Below, one piece after another: positions 56,716 through 64,000 of a DNA stretch of 64,000 nt. A program made the translations under genes and the position numbers. Numbering within the stretch: position 1 is the stretch's first letter; the number at the start of each line of letters is the position of its first letter. The notes beneath the pieces are model-generated. The model made no database searches. It was not told where the DNA came from and saw nothing but the letters and a program-made list of their open reading frames with translations. The stretch is from Vibrio sinaloensis (GTDB lineage Bacteria > Pseudomonadota > Gammaproteobacteria > Enterobacterales > Vibrionaceae). Where the stretch lies: NCBI RefSeq assembly GCF_023195835.1, contig NZ_CP096200.1, forward strand, positions 744,001 to 808,000, in the 5' to 3' direction.

Positions 56716-57282
56716 CGTCTTAATCCCAATTTGATGTCCTGCTGGTCATCACTCAATCACTCGGATGGAGTGAAGGCGATGTTGAGCAAAATCTGTTCAA
56801 TTTAGCGTGTTGCTATGAATAGTACTGGAGATCAAAAGCAACAGTTATTGATCAGCTGTCGGTTTTTCGCATATTTCACACTTTGGCTTCCTCTACGCCC
56901 TGTATTTGTGATGCTGGTCACTTATTGCTGGGTAATAAACTGTGTTCTAACTCTCTATCTGCACCGATAAGCGTGAAAGTTGCACTCAAAACAAAAACAT
57001 TCTGTGACAAAGTATACATTTTCACCAAATAGATATTCTCCGCAACATGTATCTTTAATACGTCAGAGCTAGGCTAAATTCGTTGATGGTGTGATCTTAG
57101 TCACCCGAGCTCAGGCGTAGCGATTTTTTAATGAGAGTTGGATCACTGAGCCTATGGATATACACCCTCTACGCCCTGTTTCCTCCTCCTAAATTGGTGG
57201 CTAGGTGGGAGGATGTTTTACTGAGCGTGTCAATGCACGATATGGCACAGATGGATTAAAACCAATAAGTGAGATTTCTCTA
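56716..57282. promoter_or_regulatory. malT-malP divergent control region with two CRP-type sites
   Basis: TGTGATGCTGGTCACT (56907-56922) and TGTGATCTTAGTCACC (57090-57105) each fit TGTGA-N6-TCAC, the CRP consensus, one on each side of the middle. The first is 192 bp upstream of malT and the second 178 bp upstream of malP. The 14-mer CCTCTACGCCCTGT occurs exactly at 56890-56903 and 57166-57179; its complement resembles a MalT box in its G-rich ends. TCCTCCTCCT (57181-57190) and GGGAGGATG (57207-57215) are further MalT-box-like cores in opposite orientation. MalT and CRP co-control is established for enteric mal genes. Confidence 0.68.
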
Positions 57283-59736
57283 ATGAAACCTACGCAACAG
57301 AAAAATTTTGATAAGGCTTCGTTTCAAGCCGATGTGAAGATGCACCTTTCTGCGACTTACGCGAAAACAGTGGAAACCGCGACTTCACGTGAGTGGTACC
57401 TTGCCATGGGCAAAGCGCTGGCTGAGATCACCACACTTGATCTTCTAAAGACTGAGCAAGACCCAAAAATCAAAAACGCCAAAAGCGTTAACTACCTTTC
57501 TCTTGAGTTCTTGATTGGCCGCTTGACAGGTAACAATCTAATTAGCCTTGGTCTGTACGATCAAATCACGGATGCGATGGCTGAACTAGGGCAAAACCTA
57601 ACGGATTTGCTAGAAGAAGAGCGCGACCCATCATTGGGTAACGGTGGTTTGGGTCGTTTGGCGGCGTGTTTCATGGATTCATGTGCAGCACAAGAGTTCC
57701 CAACGGTCGGTTACGGCCTGCATTACGAATACGGTCTATTCAAGCAATCATTCGAAGAAGGTCGTCAGAAAGAAACACCAGACGCGTGGCGCGGTGTAGA
57801 AGGTTACCCTTGGGAAGTCGCGCGTCCCGAATTGGCGCAAGAAATTGGCTTCTATGGTCACGTAGAAGTGACGCACGAAAACGGCCGCGAAGTACGTAAA
57901 TGGGTACCAGGTATGACAGTAAAAGCGATGCCTTGGGATCTGCCAATCGTAGGTTACGAGTCAGACACGGTTTACCCGCTTCGTCTTTGGGAATGTCAGG
58001 CGATTGCGCCATTCTCGCTAGCCAGTTTCAACAACGGCGACTACTTTGAAGCTCAGCACGCATTGATAGATGCGGGCAACATCACCAAAGTACTGTACCC
58101 AAATGACAACCACGAGAAAGGCAAAACACTGCGTCTAATGCAGCAGTACTTCCACTCAGCAGCGTCGGTACGCGATATTTTACGTCGTCATGAAGCGGCT
58201 GGCTTCGCTTTGGCTGATCTACCAAAGCAAGAGACTATTCAGCTTAACGATACTCACCCAACCATCGCTATTCCAGAGTTGATGCGTATTTTGATTGATG
58301 AAAAAGGTCTCTCTTGGGAAAAAGCGTGGGAAATCAGCTCACAAACCTTCGCTTACACTAACCATACTCTATTGCCAGAAGCGCTAGAGACTTGGCCAGA
58401 GTCGCTAATCCAGCGTCTACTTCCTCGTCACATGGAAATCATCTTCGAAATCAACCACCGCTTCCTCCAAGAAGTTCGCGCAATGTGGCCTGGTGATGGT
58501 GAGAAACAAGCTAAGCTGTCTATCATCGAAGAAGGTTTCAACCGCATGGTTCGCATGGCTAACCTATGTGTAATCGGTTCTTACGCGGTAAACGGCGTAG
58601 CGGCACTGCACTCTGAGCTAGTTAAGAAAGATCTATTCCCAGAGTTCCACGAGATGTTCCCAACTCGTCTGCATAACGTAACGAACGGTATCACGCCACG
58701 TCGTTGGTTGAAGTTCTGTAACCCAGGTCTATCTAAGCTAATCACTGACAAGGTGGGCAGCGAGTGGCCAGCGAAACTTGAGCAGCTAGAAGGCATTGCG
58801 AAGTACGCTGATGACGCCAAGTTCCAAAAAGAATTCATGGCGGTGAAAAAAGCCAACAAACAGCGCCTTGCTGATTGGGTTAAAGAGAACATGGGTATCG
58901 AGCTCGATACTAATGCTATCTTTGATGTGATGATCAAGCGTCTGCACGAGTACAAACGTCAGCATCTCGATCTGCTACACATCTTGTCTCTGTACCATCG
59001 CATCATCAACGAACCTGGCTTTGAATGTACGCCACGCGTCTGTTTCTTTGGCTCTAAAGCGGCGCCAGGTTACCACTTAGCGAAAGAGATTATTTTCGCT
59101 ATCAACAAGATCGCTGACAAGATCAACAACGACCCACGCGTTGGCGACAAACTGAAAGTGGTCTTCATCCCTGATTACCGTGTCAGCATGGCTGAAATGC
59201 TCATCCCTGCTGCTGACGTTTCTCAACAAATCTCGCTAGCGGGTAAAGAAGCGTCAGGTACTGGTAACATGAAGATGGCACTAAACGGTGCACTTACGAT
59301 TGGTACCATGGACGGCGCGAACGTTGAAATTCGCGAAGAGGTGGGTGATGACAACATCTATATCTTTGGTCTTGAAGTGGATGAAGTCGTGGCACTGAAA
59401 GCCGCTGGCTACAACCCTTACGACTACTACCATGCAGACCCACTGCTGAAAGCGTCACTCGACCTCTTGCTCGGTGATGAGTTCACACCAGGTCAACCTG
59501 GCTTGCTACGCGCAACATACGACAGCTTGCTAGATGGTGGTGACCCATACCTATGTTTGGCTGACTTTGCTTCTTACGTGCAAGCGCACGAAGCGATGGC
59601 CCAACAGTACCAAGACCAAGCAGGTTGGGCGAAGAAGGCGATACTCAACACTGCATTGGTCGGCAAGTTCACCTCTGACCGCTCAATTCGAGACTACGTG
59701 AACAATATTTGGAAACTTGAAGCGGTGAAACGCTAA
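57283..59736 (+). CDS. malP: Maltodextrin phosphorylase
   Basis: 817 residues from MKPTQQKNFD (ATG at 57283; a longer frame from 57205 runs through the control region). Glycogen/maltodextrin phosphorylase fold; PLP-lysine motif EASGTGNMKMALNGALTIGT near 640, and the glucosyl-phosphate pocket sequences NGGLGRLAACF and RLHEYKRQHL. It releases glucose 1-phosphate from maltodextrins. It lacks the N-terminal regulatory site of animal enzymes. A hairpin at 59751 separates it from malQ. Confidence 0.95.
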   Translation: MKPTQQKNFDKASFQADVKMHLSATYAKTVETATSREWYLAMGKALAEITTLDLLKTEQDPKIKNAKSVNYLSLEFLIGRLTGNNLISLGLYDQITDAMAELGQNLTDLLEEERDPSLGNGGLGRLAACFMDSCAAQEFPTVGYGLHYEYGLFKQSFEEGRQKETPDAWRGVEGYPWEVARPELAQEIGFYGHVEVTHENGREVRKWVPGMTVKAMPWDLPIVGYESDTVYPLRLWECQAIAPFSLASFNNGDYFEAQHALIDAGNITKVLYPNDNHEKGKTLRLMQQYFHSAASVRDILRRHEAAGFALADLPKQETIQLNDTHPTIAIPELMRILIDEKGLSWEKAWEISSQTFAYTNHTLLPEALETWPESLIQRLLPRHMEIIFEINHRFLQEVRAMWPGDGEKQAKLSIIEEGFNRMVRMANLCVIGSYAVNGVAALHSELVKKDLFPEFHEMFPTRLHNVTNGITPRRWLKFCNPGLSKLITDKVGSEWPAKLEQLEGIAKYADDAKFQKEFMAVKKANKQRLADWVKENMGIELDTNAIFDVMIKRLHEYKRQHLDLLHILSLYHRIINEPGFECTPRVCFFGSKAAPGYHLAKEIIFAINKIADKINNDPRVGDKLKVVFIPDYRVSMAEMLIPAADVSQQISLAGKEASGTGNMKMALNGALTIGTMDGANVEIREEVGDDNIYIFGLEVDEVVALKAAGYNPYDYYHADPLLKASLDLLLGDEFTPGQPGLLRATYDSLLDGGDPYLCLADFASYVQAHEAMAQQYQDQAGWAKKAILNTALVGKFTSDRSIRDYVNNIWKLEAVKR

Positions 59737-59750
59737 ACAAGCCAACAAAA

Positions 59751-59772
59751 GCCAAGGCCCTCGTGCCTTGGC
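59751..59772 (+). terminator. Attenuator-like hairpin between malP and malQ
   Basis: GCCAAGGC-cctcgt-GCCTTGGC stem with only a weak T-rich tail. Partial termination or mRNA stabilisation is possible, since malQ follows in the same operon. Confidence 0.6.
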
Positions 59773-59838
59773 TCTACTTCTTTTAGATATAAGATTACCC
59801 TACATTTTGAAGGTATAAGCAGTCCTTCGGAGAGAGCG

Positions 59839-62019
59839 ATGAAACAACAAAACGCATTAAAACAAGTCGCTGAAATGGCGAGAATTGCCGACAGCTACGT
59901 GAGCGCGTGGGGCGATGAAGCGAAGGTTTCAGAAGAGACCATCCGCCGCCTACTAGCCTCGCTAGGTTACGATACAACCAATGACGAAACACTTCTGAAA
60001 TCGGCGGAGAAAAAGCACAAAAAAGATGTGCTCGAACCGGTACTCGTGGTACGTGATGGTGAGCCTGTGGAAGTCTCCCTTAACCTAGGAGTCAGTGCTA
60101 GAGAGAGCGAGTTTAGCTGGCGTCTAGATACGGAGCAGGGAGAGGTACTTGAAGGCTATCTTCAGTCGCAAATCGTGCGCGATGAGCGCAGTGAGGGTGG
60201 CCCTTTAGTGTTTGCACTACCAAGTGATATTGCTTGGGGTTATCACAAGCTAACTGTTATGCGTAAGCGCCGCAAAGCGCCGTATGAGATGACGTTAATT
60301 GTGACGCCACGCGCTTGTTACAAACAAGATGCGATTGAGAGTGGCAAAAAAATGTGGGGCCCAAGTGTCCAGCTATACACTTTGCGTACTCAGCACAACT
60401 GGGGCATTGGTGACTTTGGCGACTTGAAACAGTTCGTGGCGGACATTGCGTCCCGTGGTGGCGACTTCGTTGGCTTGAACCCGATCCATTCACTGTTCCC
60501 AGCGAATCCGGAAGGCGCAAGCCCATACAGTCCGTCATCGCGTCGCTGGTTGAATATCCTGTATATCGATGTCAGCTCAGTGCCTGAATTTGCATTGAGC
60601 ATTGAGGCGCAGCAGCGCGTCGGTAGCGCTGAGTTCCAACAACGTTTGCAAAAAGCGCGTGACTCTCACTGGGTCAACTACACCGAAGTGGCGGATCTTA
60701 AGTTGAACGTGCTGCCTTTGCTGTTTGACGAGTTCAAAACGCGTCACCTTGACAAGAACACCGAACGCGCACAGAAGTTTTTAGCCTTTGTTGAGGAAGG
60801 TGGTGATAGCCTGCTGCATCAAGCGGCGTTTGATGCCCTTCATGCTAAGCTCCATGCCGAAGACCACAATGTGTGGGGCTGGCCTGTTTTCCCAGAAGAG
60901 TATCGACAATTTGATAGCAGTGCTGTCACGGCCTTTATCGAAAAAAATCAAGATAAAGTCCATCTTTACATGTACTTGCAGTGGATTGCCGACATTCAAA
61001 TCAAAGAAGCGCAAGCTTTGGCTGAAGAGAAAGGCATGTCAGTCGGCTTATATCGAGATCTCGCGGTAGGGGTTGCCGATTCTGGTAGCGAAACTTGGGC
61101 TGACGACGGAAATCTGGTGATGGACGCCAGCATTGGTGCGCCGCCGGATGTGCTTGGCCCACTTGGTCAAAACTGGGGTCTGCCTCCACTCAATCCACAA
61201 GTTCTGCACGCAACCAGTTATGATGCTTACATCAAGTTATTGCGTGCCAACATGAAGCATTGTGGCGCATTGCGTATCGACCACGTGTTGGGCTTGCTGC
61301 GTTTATGGTGGATTCCAAAAGGTGAAAACGCGACACAAGGCGCGTACATCTACTACCCAGTCGAAGATATGCTGGCGATTCTAGCCCTAGAATCACATCG
61401 TCATCAGTGTAGCGTGATTGGTGAAGATTTAGGGACAGTGCCGGACGAAATCGTCGATATTTTGCGTGATGCGGGTGTCCATTCGTACAAAGTCTTCTTC
61501 TTCGAAACATCTGAAGACGACGGCGGTTACATCTCTCCTGTTCACTACGCAGAGCAGTCGATGTCGGCTTTATGTACTCACGATATGCCGACTCTACGTG
61601 GTTTCTGGCATTGCGATGACCTAAAAATGGGCGAAGAGCTTGGCCTGTACCCAGATGCAGAGCAATTAAAAGGGTTGTTTGCAGACCGCCTTGAGTCTAA
61701 GCAAGGCATTCTAGACTCCGTCGCTTGGCACGGTTACCTGCCAGAAGGTGTAGGACGAGATGCGCAATACGTACCTATGGACTCGTATCTTGCAGAAGCG
61801 TTGCAGCTGCATGTGGCGGCGGGCGCATCAACACTGTTGAGTGTTCAATTGGAAGATTGGTTAGAAATGGACAAACCTGTCAACATTCCTGGCACGGTTG
61901 ATGAGTACCCGAACTGGCGTCGTAAGCTGTCAATGAACCTGGATCAAATCTTTGCTCATGAAGGGGTCAACCGGATTGCACATAAGCTGACTGAAGTAAG
62001 AGCAAAAGCGAGTAAATAA
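59839..62019 (+). CDS. malQ: 4-alpha-glucanotransferase (amylomaltase)
   Basis: 726 residues, typical for bacterial MalQ with the N-terminal extension of about 140 residues (E. coli MalQ 694). GH77 barrel signatures DLAVGVADSGSETW, LRIDHVLGL (nucleophile Asp) and IGEDLGTVP (acid/base Glu) are present. It disproportionates maltodextrins in the cytoplasm to produce longer chains for MalP. Upstream GGAGAGAGCG precedes the ATG. Confidence 0.95.
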   Translation: MKQQNALKQVAEMARIADSYVSAWGDEAKVSEETIRRLLASLGYDTTNDETLLKSAEKKHKKDVLEPVLVVRDGEPVEVSLNLGVSARESEFSWRLDTEQGEVLEGYLQSQIVRDERSEGGPLVFALPSDIAWGYHKLTVMRKRRKAPYEMTLIVTPRACYKQDAIESGKKMWGPSVQLYTLRTQHNWGIGDFGDLKQFVADIASRGGDFVGLNPIHSLFPANPEGASPYSPSSRRWLNILYIDVSSVPEFALSIEAQQRVGSAEFQQRLQKARDSHWVNYTEVADLKLNVLPLLFDEFKTRHLDKNTERAQKFLAFVEEGGDSLLHQAAFDALHAKLHAEDHNVWGWPVFPEEYRQFDSSAVTAFIEKNQDKVHLYMYLQWIADIQIKEAQALAEEKGMSVGLYRDLAVGVADSGSETWADDGNLVMDASIGAPPDVLGPLGQNWGLPPLNPQVLHATSYDAYIKLLRANMKHCGALRIDHVLGLLRLWWIPKGENATQGAYIYYPVEDMLAILALESHRHQCSVIGEDLGTVPDEIVDILRDAGVHSYKVFFFETSEDDGGYISPVHYAEQSMSALCTHDMPTLRGFWHCDDLKMGEELGLYPDAEQLKGLFADRLESKQGILDSVAWHGYLPEGVGRDAQYVPMDSYLAEALQLHVAAGASTLLSVQLEDWLEMDKPVNIPGTVDEYPNWRRKLSMNLDQIFAHEGVNRIAHKLTEVRAKASK

Positions 62020-62107
62020 TGCCGATGTTGCAGAGTGAACATAGAAAATTTAAGGCTATATCACTCTATGTAGAGCAGGAATTCGGTAAACTAGAATCAT
62101 GCTAATC

Positions 62108-62132
62108 AAGCCCGCTATTTAGCGGGCTTTTT
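62108..62132 (+). terminator. Terminator after malQ
   Basis: AAGCCCGCT-att-AGCGGGCTTTTT. Confidence 0.85.
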
Positions 62133-62241
62133 CGCTTATTTGACCCGCTATTCTCTCTGTGTACCATTCAGTTATGCTCAGGGTAAATAGCACCATCAGC
62201 GCCGGTTTTCGGCCAGAAAGTTAGGTTAGGGAGAGGACGAC

Positions 62242-64000
62242 TTGAAAGCAACAACGTTAGATAAGGCAACAAAGATATATAACCAACTTTCGCATGCGAC
62301 ATTTGCAGATCCTTTCTCTTTTATCGGTCCTTATATCGACCCAAAACAAGGGGCGCTCAGGGTATGGATGCCAGGTGCCGACAAAGTTGAGTTGGTGATT
62401 GATGAGGAGCGGATAGAGTTAGAACGCGAAGATGCGTCGGGGTTTATTTTAAAGCAGCAGCGTGACTTGCACTTAACCCATTATTTGTTAGCGGTAGATT
62501 GGAACGGCACCGAGCAGTTGGTCGATGATCCTTACCAATACCACAACATCTATGCGGAGTATGACGATCTGCACACGCCAAAAGAAATGTATAAGCACAT
62601 GGGCTCGCAGTTCGTGACATTAGAGCGTGATGGTAAGCAGATTTCGGGGATACGCTTTTTGGTTTACGCGCCGCACGCGTCGGCATGTAGCTTAGTCGGT
62701 GAGTTTAATCAGTGGGATGGTCGCCGTACGCCGATGCAGCGTCTTGACTATGGTATTTGGGGGATTTTTATTCCCAATTTGCCAGAGGGAACTCAATACA
62801 AGTTTGAGCTTAAGGGGCCTAACGGTGAAGGGCTGCCGCACAAAGCCGATCCTTGGGGCGCTTACGCAGAGCAGTACCCCTCATTTTCATCTGTGACTTA
62901 TGATCACAGTCGTTATCAGTGGCAAGATCAGCAATGGCAGCAGCGTCCAGTCACAGAGAAACGCAAGCAAGCTTTGTCTTTTTATGAGCTACACCCTGGC
63001 TCTTGGCGTCGCGCCGCAAACGGTGATTTCCTCAATTATCGAGAGTTGGCCGACCAATTGATCCCTTATCTGGTCGACATGGGCTACACCCATGTTGAGT
63101 TGATGCCGGTTTCTGAACACCCATTTTATGGCTCTTGGGGCTACCAACCGGTTGGACTGTTTGCACCAACCAGTCGTTACGGTTCGCCGGATGACTTTAA
63201 GTACTTCGTTGACCAATGCCACCAAGCAGGACTTGGTGTGGTGCTCGATTGGGTACCAGCACACTTCCCGTCAGATGATCATGGCTTAGCCAACTTCGAT
63301 GGCACACCTTTGTTCCACGATCCCGACCCTCGTCGTGGCTGGCATCAAGACTGGAACTCTTACATTTACGATCTTGGCCGTGAGCACGTACGCCGTTTCT
63401 TGGTTTCTAATGCGCTGTATTGGTTTGAACAGTTCCATATCGATGGTATCCGTGTCGATGCGGTGGCGTCGATGCTCTATCTCGACTATTCACGCAGCCA
63501 TGACCAATGGGTACCGAATGTCGATGGCGGAAACGAAAACTATGATGCTATCGCCACCCTGAAGTGGATGAATGAGGAAGTGTACAAATACTTCCCTAAC
63601 GCGATGACGATTGCAGAAGAGTCCACTGCGTTTCCAGGTGTTTCTGCACCGACGTTTATGGGCGGCTTAGGGTTTGGTTTTAAGTGGAATATGGGTTGGA
63701 TGCACGACTCGCTCTCCTATATTCAACAAGATCCTGTTCATCGCAAATACCATCACGATACCATCACCTTCCCGCTTGTTTATGCACATAGTGAAAACTA
63801 CGTGTTGTCGTTATCCCACGATGAAGTGGTGTATGGCAAAGGTTCGATTCACAATAAGATGCCGGGTGATGAATGGCAGCAAACCGCCAACTTACGTGCC
63901 TATTTGGGTTATATGTATGCGCAGCCGGGTAAAAAGCTTAACTTTATGGGGGCGGAGTTTGGTCAAACCGGTGAGTGGAATCACGATGACCAATTACAAT
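62242..64000 (+). CDS. glgB: 1,4-alpha-glucan branching enzyme (partial, runs off the window)
   Basis: 586 codons within the window; the 3' end is missing. TTG start at 62242 after GGGAGAGGACGAC, 5-base spacing from AGAGG; the first ATG in frame is at 62371 and would cut into conserved sequence. Carbohydrate-binding module about 20-115, a second around 125-225, then the GH13 barrel: [17 protein letters not shown] (nucleophile Asp406), IAEES (Glu459), [14 protein letters not shown]. coli GlgB has these residues at 405 and 458, so numbering fits the TTG start. It introduces alpha-1,6 branches into glycogen. Confidence 0.94.
   Translation, partial: MKATTLDKATKIYNQLSHATFADPFSFIGPYIDPKQGALRVWMPGADKVELVIDEERIELEREDASGFILKQQRDLHLTHYLLAVDWNGTEQLVDDPYQYHNIYAEYDDLHTPKEMYKHMGSQFVTLERDGKQISGIRFLVYAPHASACSLVGEFNQWDGRRTPMQRLDYGIWGIFIPNLPEGTQYKFELKGPNGEGLPHKADPWGAYAEQYPSFSSVTYDHSRYQWQDQQWQQRPVTEKRKQALSFYELHPGSWRRAANGDFLNYRELADQLIPYLVDMGYTHVELMPVSEHPFYGSWGYQPVGLFAPTSRYGSPDDFKYFVDQCHQAGLGVVLDWVPAHFPSDDHGLANFDGTPLFHDPDPRRGWHQDWNSYIYDLGREHVRRFLVSNALYWFEQFHIDGIRVDAVASMLYLDYSRSHDQWVPNVDGGNENYDAIATLKWMNEEVYKYFPNAMTIAEESTAFPGVSAPTFMGGLGFGFKWNMGWMHDSLSYIQQDPVHRKYHHDTITFPLVYAHSENYVLSLSHDEVVYGKGSIHNKMPGDEWQQTANLRAYLGYMYAQPGKKLNFMGAEFGQTGEWNHDDQLQ

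Overview
The window looks like the replication-origin end of the second chromosome of a Vibrio. The first ~880 bases have the architecture of a Vibrio chromosome II origin (ori2): scattered GATC-centred repeats, one perfect DnaA box, six phased iterons and an AT-rich opening region. They are followed by the gene for the Vibrionaceae-specific initiator RctB. The YebC-family gene near the left end and the malT / malP-malQ-glgB block at the right end are, as I recall, also close to ori2 on V. cholerae chromosome II. Species cannot be decided from the sequence alone. No tRNA, rRNA, CRISPR array, insertion sequence or prophage gene was seen.

Layout. 1-3.7 kb: origin, rctB, and a second small cluster of RctB-type sites beyond rctB. 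3.7-7.4 kb: small conserved genes, a YebC-family regulator, a LysR regulator, a 12-codon remnant of a dehydrogenase and a double-cupin protein. 7.5-17 kb: an alpha-glucoside catabolic cluster (GH13 sucrose-phosphorylase-type enzyme, AglEFGK-like ABC importer, LacI repressor, GH13 alpha-glucosidase) with two LacI-type palindromes in the divergent promoter. 17-29 kb: an accessory block with four LysR regulators (one at its left edge), an RND pump without an adaptor gene, an MFS transporter, and two unrelated-looking Ntn amide hydrolases (penicillin-acyltransferase type and choloylglycine-hydrolase type), each beside a LysR gene. 29-35 kb: AraC/GyrI regulator, DUF3297 protein, a GntR-ABC operon with a perfect operator palindrome, a 50-residue protein and a chemoreceptor fused to bacteriohemerythrin.

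35-43.7 kb is the most coherent system: a DctB/DctD-like two-component pair followed by two sigma-54 promoters, one for a secreted glycerophosphodiester phosphodiesterase and one for a PhnD-PhnC-PhnE-PhnE importer. Three copies of a 16-bp repeat lie at enhancer distance upstream of these promoters. It reads as a self-contained, sigma-54-driven organophosphate scavenging regulon. No phosphonate-degrading enzyme is present.

43.7-54 kb: a HAD phosphatase, a SpoU/TrmH RNA methyltransferase, a periplasmic rhodanese, a cysteine-less molybdopterin-fold protein overlapping a hybrid histidine kinase, a vibriolysin/HapA-type M4 protease, a Cache chemoreceptor, a DCC-family protein and YibL. 54-64 kb: malT, divergent malP and malQ, and glgB, which runs off the right edge. 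The malT-malP gap holds two CRP-type sites and candidate MalT boxes.

Starts were moved inward from the longest open frame wherever family conservation and a ribosome-binding site favoured it. Substrate assignments are inferences from family and context.
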